From NCBI GenBank assembly GCA_013365325.1, contig JABVXV010000016.1, positions 372,001 to 436,000 on the forward strand: DNA of 64,000 bases, in the 5' to 3' direction. Below, one piece after another: positions 27,930 to 40,106 of the stretch. This DNA comes from Dipetalonema caudispina. Taxonomy: Eukaryota > Nematoda > Chromadorea > Rhabditida > Onchocercidae. The notes below the pieces were generated by a model, which was not told where the DNA came from, searched no databases, and was given only the letters and a program-made list of their open reading frames with translations. Position numbers and translations under genes: made by a program. How positions within the stretch are numbered: the first letter of the stretch is position 1; each line of letters begins with the position of its first letter.

Positions 27930-30900
27930 CTAACACAAATAAGTCAAGCTATGTACTTCAGGAAGCAAAAAAATTATGAAACAGTAACATGGAAAGTGTC
28001 GAAGATGTCCATCGAGTAAATGTGACTGTGTCAAAATTATTTCAGCAAGAAAATGTCGGCGTTGCACCATACTTAACAACTTGAATGTTTCCAGCAGAGG
28101 TGTCAACAAACTTTCCACAATCCCACATCCCCATCGATAATATATCTGAAAAATTGTTTCATCTGAATCGGACATTTCATTATGACAAATAAGAACAACT
28201 TTAAACAAGAAAGTAAATGTTCGTTTTCAAAGCATACAACGGCAACACATTTGACGTATTTCAATTATCTATGTGTGAAATTTAACAAAATAAGAAAAGC
28301 GATGTGACGTAAATTTGCCTTCAATCAGTTTGCGAAGCCAAATCTTCTAAGTTTATACCGTTTTCATGGCGTGCAGCATATGTGCAGCTTCTTTATAGTA
28401 TCCATAAAATATTCGATAATAGAGAGCAATTCGAATTAATTCTGGTTGCAGTAGGAGTAAGCTTGCAAAATTGTGAAACATCCAGATTTGTGGTACACCT
28501 GAAAGAAAATTGACAACAAATTAAAACAAAATATTATTGTCCAAATATACAACCGTATTTTCTACTAAATCCTTAAAAATTCTTTGCCTTGATATCGTTT
28601 AAAATGATATTCTCAAGAAAGCCCACATAGTGACACATACTTGTTATTTCTTCTATTAAAGTAAAAATTTCAGAATCGCTCCAGGAAAACTTTGACTTCA
28701 GTTCTGCTGTTTTCGCAAGACAACAAAGGATTGATGACAGTGGTTTGATAATTTGAATGCATTGATTTCTGGTGAAAATTGTCTCCGACATCACGTACCA
28801 GTCAATTCGTTCTAAATAAATTTCAATTCTAATATTCTAATGTGCTAACTTCTCTATGTTACTTTCAAAACAAATCTGTTTTGTTAGGTTAAGTTTTGAG
28901 TTTTGAATAACAAAATTTAGAATTCGATTACAATAAGTTTCACAGTATATTTGGAACATGAGTTTTTAATTCCACGGTTTGGCAGTTATAGTAAAATGCT
29001 ATTCATTCATGTAATGTATGATTTCCACTACCTCCTCAATGTTTCAACGAGTAACGTAAAATATTTTTTTTTTAAATTCCTCTCCCATAACTTAATCACT
29101 TTCACCTTTGTTATTCAGCAAACTTAATTTGAATTTAGTCTATAACAAACCCTCGCCATGGATACATTTTACAGGGCCAAATAAGAGCATAAACAGCCGT
29201 CCTTGTTCTGCAACACTTTGTTGAGTGCGTAGAAGCACAGAAAGCCTAAATCCCTGCTCTGATTCCGACTTTGCCAGCTGATCAATGAAGAAACCATGAA
29301 AGCGCTGTCGTACCTCAAAATATCTCATGTTTTGCGATAGCAATAGAATCAACATGACGGAAGAGTTATGCAAGAATTAATATGAATTTAAAAATATCAC
29401 TTCTCTTTGAATGAGAATAAAAAGCACAATTTACTTCCATTTCGAGTTGATAGTGTTTGCCAACTTTACCAGACATTACGGCAGTAAGCAATCGCGCTGA
29501 ATCGGTGAAACATATAACGGAATCAAAAAACTCGCTGCACGCCTGACGATCCCAATTTTCGTAGAACTATAAGTGTAAACAATGAGAAAAATCATTCAAA
29601 GGTTCTGAAAAATTGTTTTATAAACATTAAAGCCGTTCAAGCACATATATAAGAGTATAAAATCCTTACTCCTGAAAAGCACTGCCCCCAAACTGCGTAA
29701 ACATAGACCGATTTATTCTGAAAAACGGGAACGATTGTTTGTATAGTTACTTTAATTCAGTTAATTTAAATATATTCCTGATGTTTAAAAGAAATAGCCA
29801 GATATTTGAAAATAACAATAGCGCACCTTCAAATAAAAGTGTCTCATAAAGCTTCTTCTTCTTCGCGCAGGCCAAAAAACTGTACACATCTTCAACAAGT
29901 TTCCTGAAATAATAGCGTCCCTCCAGAAGTTCATCCGACTTAGTATCTAGCGCTAGTAATACTGACCTCATGGAAAGAAATTAGATGACAAAAACAACCG
30001 AGTACTATGAAAAATTCTTAGAACCAATATTTGATTGTATGTTTTCCATCGGGGCAAAGATATTGATATTCTTGGGAAGATTTGAAAAAAAAAAACAAGA
30101 ACAAGTCATTTGAAAACCGGAAAGACAGAGAAAATACAATCTAAGGAAAGCGTAATTTCCTTTTAACAGAACAAAAAAGCATAAACAAAAAATTGACTTC
30201 GCTTTCAACATTATTTTTGCCTTACTCGACCTAATTCATCAACTAACACAGTATGTGATATTAAAGCTGAATAATTTATATTGCTGTATAAATTTGAAGA
30301 ACTCTCTTAACGATTAATAGTCGTTACTAATATCATATCGGCCTCCTGAAAGATAATACAACGTCAAACGGACACACTTAAATTCTCTCAAATAAATTAG
30401 GTTACCTTGTCAGCTACTACCGGTTTTCTATACTACAGATTATAAAAAAACTACCCCAAGCGTAGCTGTTGCTTCGTCTCTTCTGCAATATGCCTTCATC
30501 TTCTTCGACTTCATATGCAAATCTTTTTGACGCATCAGTTAATACATACTTGCAAACTGCATTATTAAGAGCGTGACATGTCAAACTGACATGCTTCAAT
30601 TCATGCACTGAAATTTCAGATACAGTGACAGTTTTTACTTTGAGAGTTAATTCGATTTCATTATAACCTTGAATCACACTCAGCTATGCAAAAAGATTGT
30701 CACATGGATACGAAAAATGTAGAATTTTTTGGAAATTCAGTAAAACTCAAATAACTGCATCAAGACGCGAAAACGTGAAATATTTAACCAAGGATATTGA
30801 AGAGGTCACCTGAAAGGTAACTGAATATGAACTGGACAATTCTACAAGGTACAGATATTTGCGATCCAATAGTGTCATCGAATAAGAGCACAACTGCTTG

Positions 30901-31597
30901 TTTTGATTCATAATCCAGCAGTTTATTATTCTTCAAGATTATGATTAAAGCTTTGATTTAATTAGGATTCTAACTTGGATATGATACCAACTGATGCATA
31001 TCTCATCTTCCTAGCTAGGAAATACTGCACAAGATTGAATAAAGAGGTAAGGATAAATCAGGAATATCAAGTACTGCTACCATTTCTATCCTTAACGAAT
31101 TATTACTTTTTGGTCCAATATGTACTAAAGAATGAATCTTTTTGAATTCGTTCATACCATAATCCATAAACCGACCGCTGAACATCAGAAGACGTCATTC
31201 ACCTGCCTGTTAGTTTCAAAGCTGATTTTGAATTCAAATATCTTATCTTTTTTACACGTGACCTCAGGGAGATTTTCATTTTATTCCACCTTACACATAA
31301 TATTTCATAAAATTTAAACAAATAATTATACCGCTAGTTTAATAATACCTTAGGAGGAATTTTACATCATTTAGCTTGTAAAATTAGAGGAAATTATAGC
31401 ATAATCAAACAAGACTAAGAAAGATATGAAGATAGAGAAAGAGAGACAGATTGGTCTTACTTATAACTTTCATACTTTCATGCAGAAAAATGAGGAAGTA
31501 ACATGGATTAGCTTACACAGAATGACCTGCTACGTCGAATACTCATTCCATTGACGTTAACTTCCGAATCGTCGACAATTTTCACTTCCATATTCAT
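27930..31597 (-). CDS. prom-1: FBXO47 / PROM-1-like F-box protein
   Basis: The C-terminal two thirds forms a phase-consistent chain: 29670-29717, 29435-29566, 29151-29313, 28641-28811, 28359-28498, 27930-28145. The order of motifs follows FBXO47: GFYENWDRQ, LEMEVRQRFHGFFIDQL, then GRLFMLLFGPV, an EEITS-VPQIWMFHNFASLL block, and a long helical tail. Upstream, exon 30455-30607 carries the second half of an F-box (HELKHVSLTCHALNNAV). Exon 31517-31597 could be the first (MNMEVKIVDDSE...RRSRSFC). Exon(s) between about 29747 and 29971 belong here but their borders do not close in phase, and the first half of the F-box was not located. F-box proteins bring substrates to SCF (Skp1-Cullin) ubiquitin ligases; PROM-1 in C. 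elegans controls meiotic progression and homologue pairing. The family call rests on remembered motif order, not on a search. Confidence 0.7.
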
Positions 31598-32110
31598 TTC
31601 ACTTCACGTTACTGTACACTTCTAACTTTGAAATTCTACTTGCTGACAGTAACCGTAACACCAATGTTTATAGTAACTGTGGCAAAAGTAGAATGAAACT
31701 GATTCATTGCAAATAAGGAAATCTCTTCACTAACACGTCTCATCTGACCTAACGTAGAACATTTGAGAAAATAAACTAGCACACGTCATGCATATCGCAC
31801 TTGTCACGTATATTTGTTAATATACACGTAGGTCGCGAAAGTGCACGAATCACATTAGAAGAGACATTTTTGAGACATAGATATTTATCAGTTGTTTATA
31901 TGTGCGTGGGAGGAGGGACGACGTAATGTACGTGCAACTATCTATTATGTCGTATAGCAATAATTATATTTATGCAATGGTAGTAATGTTGCAATCAGTC
32001 TCAGATGGAGATAATTTTTTTATCACTCAAACAGTTTAGTAGAAGTTTTTTCGCAATGAATTTTCCCAGTGACTTTGTGTACAAACAACTCGCAATTTTT
32101 GATTAACTGA
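31598..32110. other. Short intergenic stretch with an imperfect inverted repeat
   Basis: It lies between the start of the F-box gene and the end of the PPR-like gene. An imperfect inverted repeat (CACGTATAT near 31805, ATATACACGT near 31820) is the only structure seen. Confidence 0.4.
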
Positions 32111-33399
32111 TTACTCTCTGTATTGTCTCAAATAATATTGCATATCAGTTGGAATTGAGAAATTATTGCACTTATAGAAGTGGCCCAGTTTTAATATCAC
32201 AACTCTGAAATTATTCAAATTCTTCTCCGCAACTACTTGTTCCCATATTTTCAACAAGCCAGTTAAATTGTTAGCCTTCCCTGAAAAATAATGGATTGTG
32301 ATGAGCTTGGAAAATTTTCTGAAAAGAGTGAATATAGAGAATTTTATAGCAAATAAAAAGGAGAGATACCGTAAATTTCGATTAAACTTCCATATGTTCG
32401 AGCTCGTAATTTATCAGTCAAATTGAATAATTCATAGGCATTCATTAACGATTCCAAAATAGCAGGCTAAAAACATGAAATGTTGAAATTGCTTCCCAAC
32501 ATTTGAAAAACAGACACTCAAGTTAAAATTTTTATAACCTTCGTCTCTCTCAGAAACTGAAAGACATTTATTCAAAATCAGTCCTTACTTTGATCAGAAA
32601 CTGTATAAAAATGAAAAAGATTCATTACAACACAAAGAAAAAAGATAAGGGAACAATCGGTAGATGACAAATTTCTCACCAACCTCTTTACATTTGCGCG
32701 CCAGATTACATATGAATTCAACATCTTCAGTTGATATATTGTAGTTCTGTTTCTGAAGAACAAATGGAACGATTGATAAAGTGAAAGCTCTGCAAAATCA
32801 CAGAACTAAGTTACTCTTGCTTATAAAAGGACTAAAACCGATCCACAAGGGTCACTTTAGAATAAAAATTAAATAAAGTGATAAACTGGACTAGATTAAA
32901 ATAGAAATGAAATTTGACATAAGAAAGTACCCTTAGAAAGTCCACAAACTGTATGTGAAGTCCTTCAACAAGAAACACACAACCCAAAATGCAGATTTGC
33001 TGCAAACGACTTGCTACACTTCTATTGATGATTTCTGTTGCTTAAAAAGAATTTATGACAATATATTTATATATATATACCTGATTCAAATGCAATTTTT
33101 TAGGAGTTTCAAATTCGAAACACTAGGTGATTCCAGACTAGATAAGGTGTAGAGGTTTAGCACACATTAACATTACAGAAGCTGAAAGTGGACAGAACCA
33201 CATGGTTTCAAAAAAAAAACCATAAGTATAGATTAAAACTGCAACCTTTCTGGAATAATTCGTCATTCTTTTTGAAAGCTGTCCGCAACACAAAAAATGC
33301 TGTACCCGATAATGAACCATGTTTTCCGTAGTGGGAAAAATAATCGAATTCCTCAATCGCTTCCTTTATCCGATCCCTGTAGTATTTCGACATTTTCAT
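32111..33399 (-). CDS. Small PPR-like alpha-helical repeat protein, 180 residues
   Basis: Five exons with closing phases: 33246-33399, 33166-33181, 32684-32789, 32370-32466, 32111-32280. It starts MKMSKYYRDRIKEAIEEFDY. The C-terminal half shows helix-pair repeats of PPR character: ESLMNAYELFNLTDKLRART, then YGSLIEIYGKANNLTGLLKI, then a further helix ending in LRQYRE and a stop. PPR proteins bind RNA, usually in mitochondria, and an LRPPRC-type PPR gene lies 5.5 kb away on the same strand; kinship is a guess. The second exon is only 16 bases and is inferred because it alone joins its neighbours in frame. Without it the first exon cannot be connected. No clear mitochondrial presequence is seen, and no known family was recognised. 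Confidence 0.5.
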
Positions 33400-34413
33400 T
33401 CAGAATTTTAATTGATAGAGAAAAGAACTCTTATGATAGTTAAAACAAAATTGACTTTGAGAATTCAAAAGTGGCAAAATGAAGAATCAAGAATGAATCC
33501 TTGCAAGAGATTCCGAAGGGAATTTTTATCATCTAACTTTTCTAATATCATTTAAAATACAACAGAATTCTGAAATTACCACATTTCAAGAAGCAAATTC
33601 CAAGCTCAAACAAAAAAAATAAAGGACATTGGAACATAAATAACATGAAGTTATGTGAAATAAAGCAAGAAAGAATGCATGCAGCCTTATCAACTAGAAG
33701 AAATTGGAAGAATGTGACAGCATAAAATGAAAAATATAATAGAATAGTTTCTGTACAATTCCTGATATTATTTAAAGCATGATTTGAATTCAGAAATCCA
33801 GTCCTTTCGCATTTCTTGATCTGAAGCGATTGCATTACTTCTTGCTTGACATAAGAGTATGAAAAAACGAAGTGATCGAGGCATGTTGATAGTTCTAAGT
33901 CTACGTAAACATGCTGATATAAATAGACGTTTCAGAGAAATGCCTTTTAGGAACAGTGAGACGTTCCGAAGGTACATTACTGGAACGAAAAAAGAAAGTG
34001 TGGAAATTCTTGGAGAAATACATCGCGGTATGGGTCAAATATACTTTTGAGGCATATAAAATCGGACGTAACTAATTCTACTTTTAATTTCTACTGAATA
34101 CAATATTTTTAACACATGTAAAAATAAAAATAGAAGATTCGAAAATTATTGTAACACTATCACACAACTGATTTTCACAAGACAAAACTGGAATCCTTGA
34201 AGACGAAGAAAGAGCATCTTCCCAACCCAATCAATTTCGTTCTCTAGGATTTTCCAAACTATACTATTCAAGCAGATCGCTATTAATAGTTACGTTAAAT
34301 ACACTTAACTCTGAAAACTCATCCCTTGAATCAGTATTTAATCAATACTTGATAAATCCTAGATTTTAGAAATCTAATGAATTAATAGAGCTAAAGGTTC
34401 ATGTAAATTATAG
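33400..34413. other. Region holding the unlocated first exon of the phosphatase gene
   Basis: It lies between two divergently oriented genes. The plus-strand frame at 33859-34050 is open (it includes MPFRNSETFRRY), but no donor gives the phase needed to join the phosphatase exon at 34414. The 5' end of that gene remains unresolved. Confidence 0.4.
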
Positions 34414-37249
34414 AAGCTCTTGAAGGCTCCTGAAAATAATATGAATTCAATGATAACATTATCCGAAATGCGTGAGGTATGCTTGCGATGTCGGGAAGTA
34501 TTCAGGATGGAAAGCACTCTGCTTCGTATAGATCCACCTATTTATATCCTCGGAGATATACATGGACAATTTCCGGTTCTTCACTTTCATTTAAATTTCC
34601 AATTCAAAATTTGTCGTATCATCGAATATGTAAAAAGAGAATCAACTTAGCACAGGAATAAGTTTTCCAGGATTTGGTGAAAATAATCTCAAAAATAGGT
34701 ACACCACCACATAAACGTTACTTATTTCTGGGTGATTACGTGGATCGAGGACAATGGAGTCTTGAAACTGTTTCACTACTGATGGCGTACAAGGTATTCC
34801 ATTCTAGATCACTTGTATTAAAAATTATTTCCCTAACCGAGGTATTCAGTAATGGACATGAAGTGTTTCTCCCTAACTTAGAATTACAAGTTTTGAATGA
34901 TATTTAGGTTCGTTACCCGAAACACCTTTACATGTTACGTGGCAATCACGAGACACGCGCTGTGAACAGATTATACGGTTTTTTTGAAGAATGCATTCAA
35001 CGATTCCCAGAAAAGAATGATGGAACTCAACTCTGGACATTATACCAACATGTCCAACATTTTTCAAATCTAATAACTTATTTAGATGCTTTGAAATTCG
35101 CAAATTATAAACCTTTCAAATGTATAGAAAAGCTCTTCGTAACAAGTCGGTATCTAATGATTAAATTAAGGAAAAAAGACTGATATCTTCAAATAATAGT
35201 TTTATGATAATCGCATCGCAATCTGGAAGATCGGTGGATAACTTAACCATTGGGTAAGGGTACGCCATGTGCTGAAGCATGAAGTATGATATTTACTGCA
35301 CAATTAAGCTAAATGCCAAAGACGCTTCAGGGAGAAAATCAGGAATGTTCTCTATGAGAAAAAACAATGAAACAAAGTTTAGGCCTTCAATTGTATGCCA
35401 TTCGCAGCGCTAATTGGTGAACGCATATTCGCAGCACATGGCGGAATTTCGGAAGATCTTCTTAATTGGAATCAATTCAAACGAATTTGCAGACCAACAG
35501 ATATTACTGATATTGGATTCATCAATGATCTAATATGGGCTGATCCTGGTAACTTTCCCGGTAAATATATTCAAAGCCCGCGAGGTGTCTCACAGGTACT
35601 ATAACGTTTCTACTAAAGCTATTACTAAATATGATTACTAAGTGATGGGCAACGGATGCAGCTTGAAAGATCTCACTAACTGAAGTCATTTCAAATTTAT
35701 TTACTAACTAACAAATCGATCTGATAAAGGACAGAAGAAAAATAACATGGCAAAGTCCATTTGGAGGGAGCAAATAGAATATTGATAACCTACCGAGATT
35801 ATATGACAATTACTATAAAATGTTCCTTATAAAATATTAGATAAAATGACTTTAGCTTTTCGGAAAGCAAGCAACAGAAGAATTTCAGCAACAACTGAAC
35901 ATTGATCTTATCATTAGAGGTCATCAAGTAAGTTTCGTGACTTCATAAGAGAGCTTATTTATGAATTTAAGCTTTCTTCAATGTACTATTAAAATTTACT
36001 GCTAATTAGCTATTTGTATAACAAATCACTGAACCATTATTAATCTACTTATCATTCAACACTGGCCCAGGAAAATTAGGAGGAGCAATAAGATACACTT
36101 CAACAATTTTCTAGAGGGGAAATAAATCAGAGGTTAGAGGACAAGAAGAGAAGAGAGAAGGAGAGAGCGAAACCTCGCTTCTTCCATGACTTAATGTTCC
36201 ATTTTCTGGACTTCCAAGTTGCACTGTAGAAGTTTTATATTTAATTTTGGAGTAAAGATTTAGTGAGGCAGTATTTTTTATCCGGTAAGGCAGCATTCCT
36301 CATCAACTATCATTATCACTTCCGTCATTGTACTGTTACTATTACAATGATAAAAAATTGACAAAAGAAAGGTTGATCAAATAAATTCTTGCAACTAACC
36401 TAACTTATTCTTCACAGGTAGCTCAAGAAGGATACGAATTCCTTCACGATAAAAAGTGCTTAACAATATTTTCTGCACCGTATTACTGTGGTGAACTTAA
36501 CAACAAAGCAGGAATATTATATGTAGCTGAATCTCTACAATGTACTATATATCAGTTCAGGTTAGTGATAATACTTCAAAAATCTGGCTACACTTAAAAA
36601 TCTGATAATGAGTTTCAGATAGTTCTAGACATGGTCATCAATAATCTTCGCTCTCTCTCGTAAGTAAGGCTAATAAAATGGCAGGCCATAGCTTCCCCAT
36701 AAGTCGCCTATTATGAACGTGTAAAGATGTCAAATTAGTAGGCATCTTGGTGTTGCTCGAGCAAGCTTGAGTTTAAATATTGGTACTATCTACTTGGTAC
36801 GATCCTTACTCACCAAAGTACCATTTTTGTATCTAGCTATTGAGATAAGTGAACAAATCAGAGACAACTATATGGTGAAAATTTCCGAGTAATTAAACAC
36901 TAAGCAAGCAGTTAAATGATAAGCATAAATAAACAACAGGGGGGCAACACAAGTGAAACAGCAGGGCAAAAGTGATGCGTCACAAAACAAGAAGGAAAAA
37001 CCGAAAATCAAATATGACGAATTGTTGAAAAAGACTATACCCATGGAGAGCCAGAAAAAAGAAAACGCAGATAAGCAAAGAAAATCTGTGGAGCTAAGAA
37101 AAAAGAAAGAATTTGGATCTACAAATATGATAACTGATGATCAGAAGATCTTCAGTAAAGAACTAACTGAAAGCACGAAAAAGAAAGATAATGATTCACC
37201 AACGGATGAAAAAAATGAGCAGTACGATTGGAAAACACAAGAAGAATGA
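34414..37249 (+). CDS. Divergent PP1-type serine/threonine phosphatase with charged C-terminal tail (5' end unresolved)
   Basis: Seven exons with closing phases: 34414-34575, 34671-34793, 34908-35051, 35383-35595, 35856-35927, 36418-36560, 36940-37249; 388 residues plus a missing N terminus. All metallophosphatase motifs are present: GDIHGQF, GDYVDRG, LRGNHE, then AAHGGIS with the metal-ligand histidine, IIRGHQ, and FSAPYYCG near the end of the catalytic core. It removes phosphate from Ser/Thr residues using two metal ions. It is the only plus-strand gene in the window. The sequence differs at many positions that are nearly fixed in canonical PP1 (for example RGQWSLET, ETRAVNRLYGFF). The last exon adds about 100 residues that are almost wholly Lys/Glu/Asp and predicted disordered. 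Such divergent PP1s are an expanded, often sperm-enriched class in nematodes, so a germline role is an inference. The first exon, expected to hold fewer than about 25 residues, was not found. Confidence 0.85.
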
Positions 37250-37379
37250 GTTAGATTAGTTACCTGATCATATGTATACGTAAGTTCTATATGTATATTT
37301 AAGCCAGCCATCTATATTTATTGTATCACCAAAACATCACTACAAACTCTGAAAATCCTACAGGATCAGATAATGGAAC

Positions 37380-38473
37380 TTACTTCTTGAGTAAATCCTG
37401 TATAAAGATTCTGAAAACACTATCCTTCACTTTGCAAAACCTTAAATCAATAAGGCGACAGTAGAATTGACGAGCTACTTTATATGCATTTTCACCCATA
37501 TTATCAAAAATCCGACACATAGCTCCTTCCACCTGTTCATCCATTACTGAGGCTTCTCCTGCTAAAGTACAAAATTGTTGTTTAATGCAACAAAATATTA
37601 CAGTAACTGATTATTAATTGAGAAATTATTTGTAATAGAATAAATACAGAGAAGGCAAAAGAAAAGAAAAAACCCCAACCAAAACAGGAAAAAGACAAAC
37701 CGAATCTCAATTCTGCACCGTGAGACAAATAATGCATTTCTAGAACTTTTTCGCCTTCTTCCCAACCAAGATGAGTTATTACAACTGATGCCATTTTGAC
37801 AGCCATATAGTCAGGCACTTTTCCTTTCGTCAGGCTGAAATAATTTTCAGTAAAATGCTTCTGCACAAGGAATAGAACTGCTGATTAACAACGAGAAAAC
37901 TTACAGATCATTAAAATGTTTTATGGCTTTTTGCGTCTCAGCTGCGTCAAACGAACGACTTCCTTTCATAATGTCATTGAATGCATCCTTCACCATGGGC
38001 TGAAACTTGCTGTTGCAGTAAAATAGATACAAATAGCTCTAATAATCTCTGTTTCCAAGAAAAGGCTTAGAATTACTTCGAAACAGCCATTTAGCTTGGT
38101 AAAAAAATTTTCAACTTTGTAGATTTAAGACTCGTATTATGAAGCTTTTCATAGTCAAAACATAAAGGGAAGTGCATGATTATGTTAATGGCTTTCCCGA
38201 AACAGATTTTGCAATTGTCAGCATCCAAATGTCTCATTCACCCGCTATTTGATCTCTTGACAGTAACATATAGACTATAATTTAAATGCTTACATCAACA
38301 TTCCAACTGTATTTCCTCCATCGAACACGAATCATTTCATTCGATGACGCTTGAGACCCCACTTTTCTTTTGAAATGGATCGCAGAAGTGTAACTTATGC
38401 TTGCCGAGATCGTACATAGAGATGGGAATGGAATTTGTGAGATTTGATTGAACTTCACCAAGTTTCGTGCCAT
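37380..38473 (-). CDS. Small helical, probably mitochondrial protein, 196 residues
   Basis: Four exons with closing phases: 38294-38473, 37905-37999, 37701-37834, 37380-37561. The N terminus (MARNLVKFNQISQIPFPSLC...) is rich in Arg/Lys/Ser and hydroxylated residues with no acidic residue in the first 30 or more, which is typical of a mitochondrial presequence. The remainder is predicted helical with PPR-like spacing (AIKHFNDLLTKGKVPDYMAV, HLGWEEGEKVLEMHYLSHG, ARQFYCRLIDLRF). No family was recognised. It begins about 470 bases after the stop of the LRPPRC-like gene on the same strand, so co-transcription is possible. It ends 131 bases from the tail of the convergent phosphatase gene. Confidence 0.65.
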
Positions 38474-38944
38474 TATAGCAATTTTGATACTATTTTCCCA
38501 AATGTAATCTAAATCACTTCAAGGAATTATAAGATAATATACATCTGAAATATTTCACGCGGAAGGTAAGATCTGACAATCATCGTCCCCAAATCAATAA
38601 ACGATTCCCGATAAACAAGTAACAAACTGTCTCCAAATGTCTTAAGAAGCATTTTCTCTATTTCCATCAAACTTTTAGATGACAAAGCAATTCTTTATCC
38701 ATCTAAATTTAGCAAAAACAGTAGAATACAAGCACCTAAATAATGCAACAATTTACAGACAAACAAAACAATTTACAAATTTAATAGGAATCACAGAAAC
38801 AAATTAGATTAAAAAAACTTCAGAGCATGAATTTCCATTTCGAAGTACGATAATGTAGTATCATCAAGATGTATATAATCCAAAAAAGACATAATACATA
38901 ACCTATTCCAATTATTTAAAAAATCACGACCAGCTGAAATCAAA

Positions 38945-40075
38945 TCATGACAACTGTGCATTTTCATCATCAGTGATGCCAAAATTCTGTTCTTTCAATT
39001 TCAACAATAATGAATTCATTTCCGGAGGCAGTCGTACACCAATATCTTTTAGTCTTTCCTCAATTGAGTTAATCATCGCTTTATTTTTCTGCTTAACTGT
39101 AATATGGATACATATGATTTACTCAAGGATTTGCATAATATTCGAATGATAAACTATTATGTGCACTTTAATTATAATGAGTTTTAATAGGAAATATTTC
39201 TTTTGACCTAAAAAAATATATTTACCATAAAAGGTGACTATTTTGAATACAGCATTTTCCAGATCTCGTTGTTCCAGATTTCTTCTTGGAATGCATAGCT
39301 CGAATAAATCAAGGATAACGTCTACCTGCAACATTTATTTTATTGGGGCCGAAACTTAACCAAAGAAGTTTTAATTCACTACGAAAAAACAAAATTGAAT
39401 TTGAAGGAAAAAAGTGTTACAGAATTCTAAAGCGCACCCGATCTAAATTGATTTCCCGGTCAATATAATAATTAAGCTTCGCGCCAGAAAGTCTGAAACC
39501 ATCACTCTGAAAAACAGTTAAAACTAAGGCATCTAGCTAAATTTATAAATCGAGGTATGTAGCCATATTTTTCTGCAACTTCCATCAACAAAATATAAAA
39601 ATGAGCACAAACCTATTTACTAACAGTAAATTTATGATATGAAACAATGCATCGAAATACTATTTACCTGTCCCAGTCGCATTGCATGAGCTCTTTTATA
39701 ACGCTCCAATAAAGCAACACAAAAGTCAGCCATAGATGATTCTTTGCCGTGATAAGTCGTAATCAAATTAAGGACTGGAAGATTATCACTTGCTTAATTC
39801 CAAAGAAATCATCTACTACTAATAGTTAAACATTACTTTTAGTAATTTTATTAGGATAGTAGAAAGAGAAAAATATAAATAAAAAGCACAGAAAAAGAAA
39901 AAGCAAGCAAAAATTTTCATGAGTTCACGAAAAGAAAGAAAAATACCTTCAGAAATGATCGCTGTGTCATCTTTTTCGATTGCTGCACCTATCAAATCGA
40001 ACTGACCAAACACCGAATTTTTTTGAGTACTGATTATTTTTAACAAATCAAGAGCTTGACTCAAATTACCTCTGC

Positions 40076-40106
<31 letters not shown>

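Noticed and set aside
33768..33977. Minus-strand frame rich in Leu/Arg near the phosphatase gene
   Set aside because: Opposite-strand shadow with no splice sites and no similarity to any family I know.
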